Positions 35,267 to 44,276 of a DNA stretch of 64,000 nt are shown here, piece by piece. The position numbers and the translations under genes are program-made. The notes under the pieces are model-generated. The model was given only the letters and a program-made list of their open reading frames with translations. It searched no databases and was not told the origin of the DNA. How positions within the stretch are numbered: the first letter of the stretch is position 1; each line of letters starts with the position of its first letter. Origin of the DNA: an uncultured Allorhizobium sp. (lineage in GTDB: Bacteria > Pseudomonadota > Alphaproteobacteria > Rhizobiales > Rhizobiaceae). Location: contig OY288189.1 of assembly GCA_958439205.1 (NCBI GenBank), positions 3,549,001 through 3,613,000 of the forward strand, read 5' to 3'.

Positions 35267-35667
35267 GCGCTCAACCCGGATGGATCGAACTGTCCGAGGT
35301 CATTGCTCTCAATCGAGCTGCAGTCGCCATAACTGAGGAGAAGCATCTTCTGACCAATCCAGTCACGCTCGAAAGCGCGGTCATGAGTCCGCGAAACCTC
35401 TTCCACTACGAAAACGAGGATGACATCGGGGTACTCGGCTGCCGGCTCATCGTGGCCCTCAGCCGTGCCCATGCGTTCATCTAGGGCAACAAGCGAACCG
35501 CCTGGTTATCAGGCATCATGTTTCTGAAGATCAATGGATACGACGTCATCCTGCCGTCGGCGGAAGCAAACACGTTTATCGCAGAGCAGATCACCAAAGT
35601 CATTCAGCGAGATGTGACTGAATCCGAGTTCCTCAGGAACCTGGATACCTTCATCGTGCCTCTTTAG
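35263..35667 (+). pseudogene. Doc/Fic-type toxin with a stop codon inside the catalytic motif
   Basis: The GTG-started frame runs 134 codons to TAG 35665-35667 but is split by TAG at 35482-35484. Reading through gives HAFI-stop-GNKRTAW, which is the Fic/Doc active-site motif HxFx(D/E)GNKRT interrupted exactly at the acidic position. Upstream are WIELSEVIALNRAAV and an NLFHY segment; downstream is the LKINGYDVILPSAEA helix, as in death-on-curing kinases that phosphorylate EF-Tu. No frameshift is needed, so a single base change from GAG or CAG could explain it. The protein ends after 73 residues unless the stop is read through. Confidence 0.85.
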
Positions 35668-35707
35668 TTTAAAAGCCGTTGCGCTCCGCACCGATCAGAC
35701 TGTGCGA

Positions 35708-36307
35708 TCACTCCCGATCCAGCAACTTCCCCAATCGCGCTTCCTCTTCCGGCGAGAGCTTCGCCACCGGCTGCACGGAGCGTCGGCGCGTGTAGACTAC
35801 AGCCACAATCAGACCAATGATCGCGAGCGCCGCAGGAGCCCCCCAGAGCGCGATCGTGCGCATGCTCAGCCGCGGCTTCAACAGCACGAATTCCCCGTAG
35901 CGCGACACGACATAATCGAGCACCTGCTCGTCGCTATCGCCCCCCACCAGCCGCTCACGCACCACCACCCGCAGGTCGCGGGCAAGTTCGGCGTTGGAAT
36001 CGTCGATCGACTGGTTCTGGCAGACCATGCAGCGCAGCTCTGCCGACAGTGCCCGGGCCCGCTGTTCGAGGGCGGGATCGGCGAGCACTTCGTCGGGATT
36101 GACGGCAAAGGCGTGGATGGGGGTGAACAGAAGGACCAGCATCAGGAATGCGGCCCGAAGTCCCCCTCTGGCCTGCCCGCCATCTCCCCCAGAAGGCGGG
36201 AGAATACGTAGGGACGCCGCTCGCTTCGTCGTCAAAGGCAGCACGGGGCGCCAAAGCCCCTCCCCCTTGTGGGGAGGGGTTGCGGAGGGGTTTGTCACAG
36301 CGCTCAC
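35708..36307 (-). CDS. cycL: Cytochrome c maturation protein CcmH/CycL with repeat-derived N-terminal extension
   Basis: The mature part is a membrane-anchored thioredoxin-like apocytochrome c reductase: the CxxC motif [11 protein letters not shown] is followed by the [10 protein letters not shown] helix bundle and one TM helix ([18 protein letters not shown]). GTG 36307 overlaps the cycK stop (GTGA), the expected coupling, and stays in frame for 199 residues. About 55 residues of Pro/Arg/Gly-rich sequence precede the signal peptide ([19 protein letters not shown]); they come from a GC-rich palindromic repeat at about 36160-36300. ATG 36142 is an internal alternative giving 144 residues, but it truncates the signal peptide's basic region. 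Confidence 0.85.
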   Translation of the reverse strand: MSAVTNPSATPPHKGEGLWRPVLPLTTKRAASLRILPPSGGDGGQARGGLRAAFLMLVLLFTPIHAFAVNPDEVLADPALEQRARALSAELRCMVCQNQSIDDSNAELARDLRVVVRERLVGGDSDEQVLDYVVSRYGEFVLLKPRLSMRTIALWGAPAALAIIGLIVAVVYTRRRSVQPVAKLSPEEEARLGKLLDRE

Positions 36308-38292
36308 TCCGCAGCCTCCAGTGCCGGCTTCGCCGCCACCTTGGCCCGCTTCGGCGCGCCCACGCGCAGTCTGCGGTCCGACAGCGAGACGATACCGCCG
36401 GCCATCATGACAATAGTGCCGTACCAGATGCAGAGGATCCAGGGCTTCCACCAGACGCGCACGACAATGCCGCCATCTGCCATCGGGTCACCCAGCGAGA
36501 CATAGAGCTGGCTGAAGCCGAAGGTGACGATGCCGGCTTCGGTCGTCGGCATCTGGCGGGCCGTGTAGAGCCGCTTCGACGACCAGACATCGGCAACTTC
36601 GACACCACCCTCGCGGATTGTGAAGTGTCCCTGGTCCTCGGTGTAGTTCGGTCCGGTCGCCGCGCGAATGCCGTCGAAGGTGACGACATAACCGCCAGCC
36701 TCCGCCGTCATGCCCGGCTTCATCTCGACCACGGTTTCCGTCTCGAAGGTGGTGACGGCGACGACGCCGAGCACGGTCACACCCATGCCAAAATGCGCGA
36801 GTGCCGTGCCGAAGGCCGAGCGTGGCAAGCCCTTGAGGCGGCTCCAGGCGGTCGACAGCGGATGTTTGCCGAAACCGGCGCGGTACCAGAGGTCGGCAAT
36901 CGCCCCGCCCATGACGAAGAAGGCGAGCGCAAGGCCGGCCACCGCCATTACAGGACCGCCATTCTGGGCGTACCAGAGCCCCAGCCCGAGAACGAGCGAG
37001 AGAGCCGCCGCCACATAGAGGCGCTGCAGTGCGCCAAGCAGATCGCCGCGCTTCCAGGCGAGGAACGGCCCGAAGGGCACCGCCAGCAGCAGCGGGATCA
37101 TCAGAAGTCCGAAGGTGATGTTGAAGAAGGGAGGTCCAACCGAGATCTTCTCGCCCGTCAGCGTTTCCAGAAGCAGCGGATAGAGCGTGCCGATCAGCAC
37201 CGAAGCCGTGGACACTGTCAGGATCAGGTTGTTGAGAACCAGCGCGCCCTCACGCGAGATCGGCTGGAACAGGCCGCCGGCTTTGAGCATCGGCGCGCGC
37301 AGCGCAAAGAGGGTGAAGGCCCCGCCGATGAAGATGACGAGAATGCCGAGAATGAAGACACCGCGCGTCGGGTCGGTGGCAAAGGCATGCACCGAGGTCA
37401 GCACGCCCGAGCGCACCAGGAAGGTGCCGAGCAGCGACAGCGAGAAGGCAATGATGGCGAGCAGTACCGTCCAGATCTTCAAGGCATCGCGCTTTTCCAT
37501 CACCAGCGCCGAATGCAGAAGGGCGGTGCCCGCCAGCCAGGGCATGAACGAGGCGTTTTCGACCGGGTCCCAGAACCACCAGCCACCCCAGCCTAGCTCG
37601 TAATAGGCCCAGTAGGAGCCCATCGAGATGCCGGCCGTCAGGAAGACCCAGGCCGCCAGCGTCCAAGGCCGCACCCAGCGCGCCCAGGCGGCATCGATGC
37701 GGCCGTCCATCAGTGCGGCAATCGCAAAGGAGAAACAGACGGAGAAGCCGACATAGCCGAGATAGAGCAGCGGCGGATGGATCGCGAGACCGATGTCCTG
37801 CAGGACCGGGTTGAGGTCCTGGCCCTCCGCCGGGATCGGCGACAGGCGGATGAAGGGGTTGGAGGTCAGGAGGATGAAGAGCGTAAACGCCGTCGTGATC
37901 CAGGCCTGCACGGCCAGAACATTGGCCTTCAGCCGATCCGGCAGGTTGGTGCCGAAGAAAGCGACCATGGCGCTGAAGAAGGCGAGGATCAGCACCCAGA
38001 GCAGCATCGAGCCTTCATGGTTCCCCCAGACGCCGGAGACCTTGTAGATCATGGGTTTGAGCGAATGGGAGTTCTGATAGACGTTCTGCACCGAGAAGTC
38101 GGAAACCACGTAGCCGTAGGTGAGGACCGCAAACGAGAAGGCGACGAGCAGGAACAGCGCATAGGTGCCTGTCGTCGCGACCGCCATCATCGCCGCGTCT
38201 CCGCGACGCGCGCCGATCACGGGCAGAATGGAGACGACAAGACAGGTGGCGAGTGCCAGCACGAGAGCATAATGGCCAAGCTCGATGATCAT
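36304..38292 (-). CDS. cycK: Heme lyase subunit CcmF/CycK
   Basis: The product has 662 residues with about 14-15 membrane helices. The tryptophan-rich heme-handling motif [18 protein letters not shown] is intact, with conserved periplasmic His (for example [10 protein letters not shown] and [13 protein letters not shown]). With CycH and CycL it attaches heme to apocytochrome c in the periplasm. It overlaps cycJ by 4 bp upstream and cycL by 3 bp downstream. Confidence 0.96.
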   Translation of the reverse strand: MIIELGHYALVLALATCLVVSILPVIGARRGDAAMMAVATTGTYALFLLVAFSFAVLTYGYVVSDFSVQNVYQNSHSLKPMIYKVSGVWGNHEGSMLLWVLILAFFSAMVAFFGTNLPDRLKANVLAVQAWITTAFTLFILLTSNPFIRLSPIPAEGQDLNPVLQDIGLAIHPPLLYLGYVGFSVCFSFAIAALMDGRIDAAWARWVRPWTLAAWVFLTAGISMGSYWAYYELGWGGWWFWDPVENASFMPWLAGTALLHSALVMEKRDALKIWTVLLAIIAFSLSLLGTFLVRSGVLTSVHAFATDPTRGVFILGILVIFIGGAFTLFALRAPMLKAGGLFQPISREGALVLNNLILTVSTASVLIGTLYPLLLETLTGEKISVGPPFFNITFGLLMIPLLLAVPFGPFLAWKRGDLLGALQRLYVAAALSLVLGLGLWYAQNGGPVMAVAGLALAFFVMGGAIADLWYRAGFGKHPLSTAWSRLKGLPRSAFGTALAHFGMGVTVLGVVAVTTFETETVVEMKPGMTAEAGGYVVTFDGIRAATGPNYTEDQGHFTIREGGVEVADVWSSKRLYTARQMPTTEAGIVTFGFSQLYVSLGDPMADGGIVVRVWWKPWILCIWYGTIVMMAGGIVSLSDRRLRVGAPKRAKVAAKPALEAAE

Positions 38293-38741
38293 TGGATCTC
38301 TTCCTTGCCGCTGAGTTCCACCCCTTGCGCCTTCAGACGGTCGGCCACATCCTTCGGCATATAGGTCTCATCATGCTTGGCGAGCACGGTATCGGCAACA
38401 AAGACCTTATCGATGCCTTCGAAGCGCCCTTCCGCCACCACCCCCTGCCCCTCACGGAACAGGTCGGGCAGGATGCCGGTATAGGTGACCGGCAGTTCGC
38501 TTAGCGTATCCGTGACGGTGAAGGTGATCGTCGAGCCTTCGCCCCGCACCACCGAACCCGTCTCCACCAGTCCGCCCAAACGGATGCGGGTGCCCGGCTG
38601 CAGGTCTGCCTTGGCGAGGTCGCCCGGAACGTAGAAATAGGCGATCGACTGACCGAAGGCGAACATCACCAAAAGCACGGCCGTCAGAATGAAACCCATG
38701 CCACCGGCAATCACCGCGAGGCGTTTCTGTTTGCGGGTCAT
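38289..38741 (-). CDS. cycJ: Heme chaperone CcmE/CycJ
   Basis: The product has 150 residues: a short cytoplasmic tail with KQKR, one TM helix ([20 protein letters not shown]), and a periplasmic OB-fold domain. The covalent heme-binding His is in [11 protein letters not shown]. It carries heme from CcmC to the CycK lyase. Gene overlaps of 4 bp on both sides show a tight operon. Confidence 0.96.
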   Translation of the reverse strand: MTRKQKRLAVIAGGMGFILTAVLLVMFAFGQSIAYFYVPGDLAKADLQPGTRIRLGGLVETGSVVRGEGSTITFTVTDTLSELPVTYTGILPDLFREGQGVVAEGRFEGIDKVFVADTVLAKHDETYMPKDVADRLKAQGVELSGKEEIQ

Positions 38742-39967
38742 TGGCTCACCTCCTCGATATCAAGGCCGAGCTCTTTTGCCATGGCGATCAGCTGCTGGCC
38801 TTCGGCGCCGGCGGCCGGGAAGGCTTTCAGACCATCCTGCAGCGCGGCTTCCGCCTTCTGCTTATCCTTGAGCATCGCATAGGAGCGGACAAGCCGCATC
38901 CAGCCTTCGAAATTGTTGGGATCTTCCTTCAGGCGTGCATCGAGGCTCGCCACCATGCCGCGGATCATCTCGCCGCGATCGGCCTCCGACATCTGTTGCG
39001 CATTGGCAATGTCGTCTGCGGAAGGATTGCCGGGTGCTGCTGGATCGGCGGCTGGTGCCTGCTGCGGTGCCGCGGCAATCGCCGGCGCATTGGCGAGCGG
39101 CACGCCGGTGCTGTTGGCCGCAATATGCTGGTTGACCAGCTCCATCCAGGGCGCAGTCGGCGGCGAGGCGGCGGCAATCGCCTGGAATGCGGCAAGCGCC
39201 TCGGTACGGCGGCCGGACTGCTCGAGCGCCAGCGCCAGATAGAAGTCGGCGCGCGGATTGTTCGGCTCGAGCTTCAGCGCTGCCTGAAAGGCCATCTGCG
39301 CATCATCGGTGACGATCCCGTCATTGCGCACGACAATCGTTTCGCCGAGGCCATTCATGCGCTCGGCATCGGGGCCGAGAATGCGGATGGCATTGCGGTA
39401 GGCAAGCTCGGCATCATCAAGTCGGCCGATGCGGAAATAGACGGGCGCCAGCACGTTCCAGCCATTGCCGTCGCCGGGATTGCCCGCCAGATGCTGCTCG
39501 ACCTTGGCAACCAGCAGATCGACATCATCACCCGGATTTTCGATGCGCGCGGCCAGCGGCGCGTCCGGTGTTCCGGGGCTACCGATTTCGAGATAGCCGG
39601 CAAGCCCGATGACGGGAAGACAGAGGAGAATGAAGGCCTGGGAGAAGGTATAGCGCCGGCGCTTCGTGCTCCCGCCAGCTGCCGCTTCCGACGCCAGTTC
39701 ATCGCCCTCGCCGCCAGTTTTTTCGCGACCGGCAATCGCCAGCAGCCGGCGTCCGATCTCGGCGCGGGCATAGTCCGCATCCTCAGCCGAGATCAGGCCT
39801 CCCGCCTTGTCCCGTTCCAGCTCCCGCAGCTGGTCGCGATAGACCGCCGCCTCGCCTTCATCATAGCGTGTCGCCCGGGCCGAAGCCCGCAGCAGGGGAG
39901 AGAGCAGGACGACGGCAACAATGACCGTCAGCAGGGCGGAGATGATCCAGAACAACATGAAACTCAA
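38738..39967 (-). CDS. cycH: Cytochrome c maturation TPR protein CcmI/CycH
   Basis: The product has 409 residues. Two N-terminal TM helices ([21 protein letters not shown] and about 110-128) flank a cytoplasmic loop. The periplasmic part contains TPR-like repeats, for example [24 protein letters not shown] and [20 protein letters not shown], which bind apocytochrome c C-termini. It is first in the cycHJKL operon. A FixK/Fnr-like box lies about 103 bp upstream. Confidence 0.93.
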   Translation of the reverse strand: MSFMLFWIISALLTVIVAVVLLSPLLRASARATRYDEGEAAVYRDQLRELERDKAGGLISAEDADYARAEIGRRLLAIAGREKTGGEGDELASEAAAGGSTKRRRYTFSQAFILLCLPVIGLAGYLEIGSPGTPDAPLAARIENPGDDVDLLVAKVEQHLAGNPGDGNGWNVLAPVYFRIGRLDDAELAYRNAIRILGPDAERMNGLGETIVVRNDGIVTDDAQMAFQAALKLEPNNPRADFYLALALEQSGRRTEALAAFQAIAAASPPTAPWMELVNQHIAANSTGVPLANAPAIAAAPQQAPAADPAAPGNPSADDIANAQQMSEADRGEMIRGMVASLDARLKEDPNNFEGWMRLVRSYAMLKDKQKAEAALQDGLKAFPAAGAEGQQLIAMAKELGLDIEEVSQ

Positions 39968-40069
39968 TTACGTCAAGGACGGGTGCATTCCAACAGTCAA
40001 ACACCCCCTGACGGAAAGTTGAGGCGTTTGGCCGCAAGAATTCTCTAGGCCGCCATAACCTGCCTAGCC

Positions 40070-40083
40070 TTGACCCAAGTCAA
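40070..40083 (-). promoter_or_regulatory. FixK/Fnr-like box upstream of cycHJKL
   Basis: TTGACCCAAGTCAA is a perfect dyad, TTGAC-N4-GTCAA, matching the alphaproteobacterial anaerobox form TTGAY-N4-RTCAA. It is 103-116 bp before the cycH start, so a class II promoter (box at -41) would start transcription near 40035. No other gene reads away from it. It suggests low-oxygen induction of cytochrome c maturation. Confidence 0.6.
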
Positions 40084-40137
40084 GTGGGAAGCAGTCGACC
40101 TGCCTACCAATTGAGCATCAATTTTAAGCGTGTGGGA

Positions 40138-40551
40138 TCAGCTGAGCGGCGTCCAGGTACCGTTCGGGTTGCGGCAGGCCGCACCGCGGGCCTGCAATTC
40201 GCGACCGCCGCTCACCACCTTGTGGGTGAACTGGCGACAATTCTGCTGGCCAACCTGATAGGGCGCTGCTGCCACGACCTCGCCGCGCACCTCGCCGCCG
40301 GCCCAGGTCACGGGCTGGCCGCCAGGGGCTGCTTCCAGGGCCCGGTATTCGGCCTCGAGCGCCCGCTGGGTCTCGCTGCGCGACAGCTTTACGCCCGTGC
40401 GTGCCACGATACCGCCCTGCAGGGCCGCGATATAGACGGCGGAATTGGCCTTGGCGGTCGCGGTGCGTCCGCCGCCCGACGTGGTACAGCCCGCAAGCGC
40501 GAGCGACACCAGAGCGGTGGCTGCCAGTATTCCGAAGCGCTTCACACCCAT
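40138..40551 (-). CDS. 17-kDa-surface-antigen-like lipoprotein
   Basis: The product has 137 residues from ATG 40551 (MGVKRFGILAATALVSLALA), with lipobox LAGC at about 21-24 and the Ser/Gly-rich linker TTSGGG. The mature part has no membrane helix, and LSRSETQRALEAEYRALE followed by NCRQFTHKV and ACRNPNGTW match the RT0821/Lpp0805 surface-antigen type seen across alphaproteobacteria. It is probably an outer-membrane lipoprotein of unknown role, transcribed alone or after feuQ (123 bp downstream of it). Confidence 0.8.
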   Translation of the reverse strand: MGVKRFGILAATALVSLALAGCTTSGGGRTATAKANSAVYIAALQGGIVARTGVKLSRSETQRALEAEYRALEAAPGGQPVTWAGGEVRGEVVAAAPYQVGQQNCRQFTHKVVSGGRELQARGAACRNPNGTWTPLS

Positions 40552-40674
40552 AAGACCGTTCCAAGTGCCGTCAATTGTTGCCGCCATCAGGCGCCTGCCC
40601 CGCTTTCGGAAGCGCGCATCGCCGGCGCGCCGAAATCAGTCCTATACACCTATGTAATTTCACAGGAAAATCAA

Positions 40675-42069
40675 TCACGCAGTGTCCTTCGTCACAGCCG
40701 GTAGGATCAACTGTGCGCGAAGTCCGCCGATCCCTGCCCGCGACAGGCCGAATGCGCCCTGATATTCCCCGGAAATCTCCTTGACGATGGAAAGGCCAAG
40801 ACCCGTTCCCGGCTTGCTTTCGTCGAGCCTGCGGCCGCGCTTCAGCGCCTCGCCAATCTGCTCGGGTGCCAGCCCCGGTCCGTCGTCTTCCACCACGACC
40901 TCGATCCAGCCGCGCCGTCCATCCGTGGCGTCGTCCTCGCGCGTCGTCATCGTCACCCTTGTCACCACCTTGGTGCGGGCAAAGCGGGACGCGTTTTCCA
41001 GGAGATTGCCGACGACTTCCTCGACGTCCTGTTGCTCCATGGCAAAGGTCAGATCCGGCGCGACTTCGAGTTCGAAGGCCACTTCGCCGTTTAGCTTGCG
41101 CATCACGCGCACCAGCCGTTCCAGCACCGGCTGGGCTTCGGTACGGGCGAGCACGCTGTCGCGCTGGGCGGCAATGCGGGCACGGTTCAGATAGGAGGTC
41201 ACCTGCGCCTGCATCGCCTCGGCCTGGGCGGCGATCACCTCGGCATGGGTCTTGTCGAGCGTGCGCGCCTCGTTGAGCAGCACCGCAATCGGCGTCTTCA
41301 GCGAATGGGCGAGATTGCCGACCTGCATGCGGGCGCGCTCGACGATACGGCGGTTGCTGTCGATCAGCGCGTTGATCTCGCTGGCAAGCGGCATGATCTC
41401 GCGCGGGAAATCGCCCTCGATCCGCTCGGCCTCGCCGCGCCGGATGCGCTCCAGCCCGCGGCGCGCGCGGTCGACCGGCTTCAGGCCGTAAAGGATGGCC
41501 AGACCGTTGACGATCAGGCCGCCGATGCCGACCACGGCAAGTGCGCCATAGAGGCGACTGGTGAAGAAGGTGATCTCGTCCTCGATGACCTGCAGATTTC
41601 CGGAGACCCGGAAGCGCGCCGCCCTTCCCTGGTCGTCGAGCACGACTTCCGTCTCGGCAATGCGGATCCGGTTGCCGACATCGTCGGTCATCTCATAGTA
41701 GCGCTCGTAATTCTGGTCGAAGGGCGTTTCCTCGACGTCGGGCACGGCGAGATTGGCCACGCCCAGCGAAGCAGACGCAAGCGGTGCCGTCGCATAATTG
41801 CCGAGCGGCTCGACCAGCCAGTACCAGCCGGTCTCGGGCTGCGAGAACCGGAGGTCGCCAAGGGCCGGCGAGCCGGTCAGGCTGTCGCCATCACCGATCG
41901 AGACGGAGTTGACGACGTTATAAAGCTGAGCTCTGAGGAGGTTGTTGAAGCCGCGTTCGACGCCCTGGCGATACAGGGCGGAAATCGCCACCGCGATCGT
42001 GACCAGACCGAGTGCAGACCAGAGGGTCGCAAGCAGCAGGACGCGCGCGGTGAGCGAGCGGATCTTCAT
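40675..42069 (-). CDS. feuQ: Sensor histidine kinase FeuQ
   Basis: The product has 464 residues. TM1 is at about 8-30 (VLLLATLWSALGLVTIAVAI), a periplasmic domain of about 130 residues follows, TM2 is near 173-195, then HAMP. HisKA carries the His in NLAHSLKTPIAVLLNEA, and HATPase carries NLLENASRFA, DDGPGLAP and GTGLGLSIVKEI. It overlaps feuP by 4 bp. In Sinorhizobium FeuP-FeuQ controls osmoadaptation and cyclic-glucan export and is restrained by periplasmic FeuN; the same three-gene order is present here, which supports the names. Confidence 0.88.
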   Translation of the reverse strand: MKIRSLTARVLLLATLWSALGLVTIAVAISALYRQGVERGFNNLLRAQLYNVVNSVSIGDGDSLTGSPALGDLRFSQPETGWYWLVEPLGNYATAPLASASLGVANLAVPDVEETPFDQNYERYYEMTDDVGNRIRIAETEVVLDDQGRAARFRVSGNLQVIEDEITFFTSRLYGALAVVGIGGLIVNGLAILYGLKPVDRARRGLERIRRGEAERIEGDFPREIMPLASEINALIDSNRRIVERARMQVGNLAHSLKTPIAVLLNEARTLDKTHAEVIAAQAEAMQAQVTSYLNRARIAAQRDSVLARTEAQPVLERLVRVMRKLNGEVAFELEVAPDLTFAMEQQDVEEVVGNLLENASRFARTKVVTRVTMTTREDDATDGRRGWIEVVVEDDGPGLAPEQIGEALKRGRRLDESKPGTGLGLSIVKEISGEYQGAFGLSRAGIGGLRAQLILPAVTKDTA

Positions 42070-42731
42070 TTCGCAGGGGCTTGGATGCGGTAGCCGAGGC
42101 CGCGGACCGTTTCGATCATGTCGACACCGAGCTTCTTGCGCAGGCGTCCAACAAAAACCTCGATCGTGTTGGAATCGCGGTCGAAATCCTGGTCATAGAG
42201 ATGCTCGACCAGTTCGGTGCGCGAGACCACCTCACCCATGTGATGCATCAGATAGGAGAGGAGCCGATACTCGTGCGAGGTGAGCTTCAGCGTCACGCCC
42301 TCGACCGTCGCCTTCGAGCTCTTGGTATCGAGGCGTACGGGTCCACAGACGATCTCTGAGGATGCATGGCCTGCCGCACGACGGATGAGCGCGCGGATGC
42401 GGGCAAGCACTTCCTCGACATGGAAGGGCTTGGTCACATAGTCGTCGGCGCCAGCATCGATGCCGGCCACCTTGTCCGACCAGCGATCGCGGGCCGTCAG
42501 GATCAGCACCGGCATCACCCGGCTTGCGGCACGCCATTTTTCAAGAACGGTAATGCCGTCCATTTCCGGCAGGCCGATATCGAGGATCACGGCGTCATAA
42601 GGTTCAGTGTCGCCGAGGAAGTGGCCTTCCTCGCCATCAAAGGCCTTGTCGACAACGTAACCCGCTTCCTGCAGGGCCTCAACGAGCTGGCGGTTCAGAT
42701 TGACATCGTCTTCGACGACGAGAATGCGCAT
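42066..42731 (-). CDS. feuP: Response regulator FeuP
   Basis: The product has 221 residues from ATG 42731 (MRILVVEDDVNLNRQL). The phosphoacceptor Asp is in AVILDIGLPEMDG, the conserved Lys in DYVTKPFHVEE, and the OmpR-type winged helix in LTSHEYRLLSYLMHHMG and NTIEVFVGRLRKKLG. The frame is open upstream to 42824 but the extension overlaps feuN. It is coupled to feuQ by ATGA. Confidence 0.9.
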   Translation of the reverse strand: MRILVVEDDVNLNRQLVEALQEAGYVVDKAFDGEEGHFLGDTEPYDAVILDIGLPEMDGITVLEKWRAASRVMPVLILTARDRWSDKVAGIDAGADDYVTKPFHVEEVLARIRALIRRAAGHASSEIVCGPVRLDTKSSKATVEGVTLKLTSHEYRLLSYLMHHMGEVVSRTELVEHLYDQDFDRDSNTIEVFVGRLRKKLGVDMIETVRGLGYRIQAPAK

Positions 42732-42777
42732 ATGGTTCACCCCTCGGTGCGGAGAGCTCTTCAGTCCCTGCGGCCGC

Positions 42778-43017
42778 TCACTCGGCGACCCGCATGGTGA
42801 CCTTGCGCGGACGCTCGCTGCCATTGCCGGGAACGAGCACGACGATCACGCATTCACCGCCCGATTCGTGTACGGAAAGCAACTGCCCGCCGACCTCTGC
42901 CACGACGCGCGCCGCCGCCGCCCGGCAATCCGCCGCCACGGCATCGCTCCCGCCCACCGGCAAAGCCGCCACGGTCAAGGCCAGCGCCAGGCCCGTGTAT
43001 TTCATGAAAGATGCCAT
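42778..43017 (-). CDS. feuN: Small periplasmic protein FeuN, inhibitor of FeuQ
   Basis: The product has 79 residues from ATG 43017 (MASFMKYTGLALALTVAALP), with a clear signal peptide ending near DAVAADC. The mature part of about 50 residues has two Cys (ADCRAAAARVV and GGECVIVVLVP), possibly a disulfide, and fits a PepSY-like fold. It lies 46 bp upstream of feuP, as in Sinorhizobium, where FeuN is a small essential inhibitor of FeuQ. Size, export signal and position agree; sequence identity was not tested. Confidence 0.75.
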   Translation of the reverse strand: MASFMKYTGLALALTVAALPVGGSDAVAADCRAAAARVVAEVGGQLLSVHESGGECVIVVLVPGNGSERPRKVTMRVAE

Positions 43018-43132
43018 TGCTGCTTCTTCTTGGATGACGTCCACTCTAGGCAATTTATGTACCGCAAGGCGTCTGAATGGCAAATGAATGCTCGGTCATC
43101 GGCTGGGGAAAGGCGCATAAACCCAGCTGCGG

Positions 43133-43642
43133 TCAATCGCCACGCGCCAGCTTCGACGAGCGATCTTCCATAGCGTCCAGACGCCGAATTGCCGCATTGC
43201 TGCTCGCAGCCTCGAGGAGTTCTGTCCAGCTGTCCGGCGGATTCCCATCCTCCAGCATGGCCCGGAACACGGCATATGCATCGCTGCGCGACCCATAGGT
43301 TCGAAGCGAATCCGCATCATTTACCCACGCAAATACAAGGACTTTCGCCGACGAATTATAGCGGAAGAACAGACGAAACCGTCCATTGCCGAACTTGGCC
43401 CGAAACCAATGCTTGCGCTCCGGACCCAATGTCCCGCCCTGGCGAAACGCGGGCGACGTTGGATCGGCCGGTATCACTTCAGACATCAGCTTCTGCAGCG
43501 CGACGAGCAGCTTGAAATTCGCGCTGCTGCGAAACGAGTCGGGCTTCCTACTTGCTTCCCGTTCGACGGCCGAAGTCAGGCGCTCAAGCTGATCGAGAAA
43601 CAGCGGGTGTGCACGGATAATCCAGCCATGGACAGTTTCCAT
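43133..43642 (-). CDS. YhaV-type ribonuclease toxin
   Basis: The product has 169 residues from ATG 43642 (METVHGWIIRAHPLF), slightly longer than E. coli YhaV (154). Family landmarks are GWxxxxHPLFLDQLERL, TLGPERKHWFRAKFGNGRFRLFFRY and VFAWVNDADSLRTYGS. YhaV is a translation-dependent RNase. It follows its antitoxin by 1 bp. The frame is intact. The gene runs towards feuN. Confidence 0.88.
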   Translation of the reverse strand: METVHGWIIRAHPLFLDQLERLTSAVEREASRKPDSFRSSANFKLLVALQKLMSEVIPADPTSPAFRQGGTLGPERKHWFRAKFGNGRFRLFFRYNSSAKVLVFAWVNDADSLRTYGSRSDAYAVFRAMLEDGNPPDSWTELLEAASSNAAIRRLDAMEDRSSKLARGD

Positions 43643-43643
43643 C

Positions 43644-43976
43644 TCAAAGCTCGACCTCGCCTTCGATCGGGGCGTCGAGGTCAATATCAGCGCCTTCCGT
43701 CAGCGCTGCGATCCGGTCGCGTAGGCCGGACGGTATTTCAACGAACGCATTTTCCGGCCGCGCCGCCATGTCCCTAGCCAGTAGGTCAAGAAATCCGTCC
43801 AGCGCCGGATCTTCGTCTTCTCGGTCGTCGCGCTCGACAAAGACGCGATTCTTCTCGTCCAGGCTGAAGGCTATCCGGCCGCCATATCCCACGCCAAGGG
43901 CATCGCGAATGGGTTTCGGAATGGTGGTCTGCCCCTTTTCGGTGATCGTGCTCACCTTGCGCAAGATCTTGTTCAT
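43644..43976 (-). CDS. PrlF/SohA-type AbrB-fold antitoxin
   Basis: The product has 110 residues from ATG 43976. The N-terminal swapped-hairpin DNA-binding domain reads STITEKGQTTIPKPIRDALG, and the acidic C-terminus (DAPIEGEVEL) would wrap the toxin. The frame is open to 44057, but the extension lacks family features. It is first in the TA pair and likely represses its own promoter in the 43977-44046 gap. Confidence 0.88.
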   Translation of the reverse strand: MNKILRKVSTITEKGQTTIPKPIRDALGVGYGGRIAFSLDEKNRVFVERDDREDEDPALDGFLDLLARDMAARPENAFVEIPSGLRDRIAALTEGADIDLDAPIEGEVEL

Positions 43977-44046
43977 GCCACCTGCCTCCTCGATTGGCGA
44001 GGAAGGTAATGGAAATTCCTTACTTCGTAAAGGCTGGCCCGTCACC

Positions 44047-44256
44047 TCACCCGCCAACCCCCTTCGTCGCGGTCAGCCGCCCATAGAGCGCCAGCAACCC
44101 GCCGACAGTGCCAGCAAGCGTCGTCAATGCATCCGCGATTTCCGCCTGCTCGGCGCCGCCCACCTCCAGCCCGGCTTGACCGAGCAGCGGGGATGCAATC
44201 GCGATCAGCGCACCCCAGACGGTCTTCGACTGGTACCAGGGTTTCATCTCCAGCAT
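44047..44256 (-). CDS. Holin-like small membrane protein at the end of the GTA cluster
   Basis: The product has 69 residues from ATG 44256 (MLEMKPWYQSKTVWGALIAI), preceded by GAGGAG. ATG 44280 in the same frame overlaps the g15 stop (ATGA) and is an alternative. Two hydrophobic stretches (VWGALIAIASPLLG and TLAGTVGGLLALYGRL) and the KPWYQSKTVWG opening are common in small phage and GTA proteins annotated as holins. A role in membrane permeabilisation is inference. Confidence 0.65.
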   Translation of the reverse strand: MLEMKPWYQSKTVWGALIAIASPLLGQAGLEVGGAEQAEIADALTTLAGTVGGLLALYGRLTATKGVGG

Positions 44257-44276
44257 GTCTTTCTCCTCTTCGTTGT

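Noticed and set aside
35482..35484. TAG in the Doc motif as pyrrolysine or programmed recoding.
   Set aside because: Rhizobia are not known to use pyrrolysine and no recoding signal is evident; a nonsense mutation is simpler. Readthrough is left as a test in the finding.
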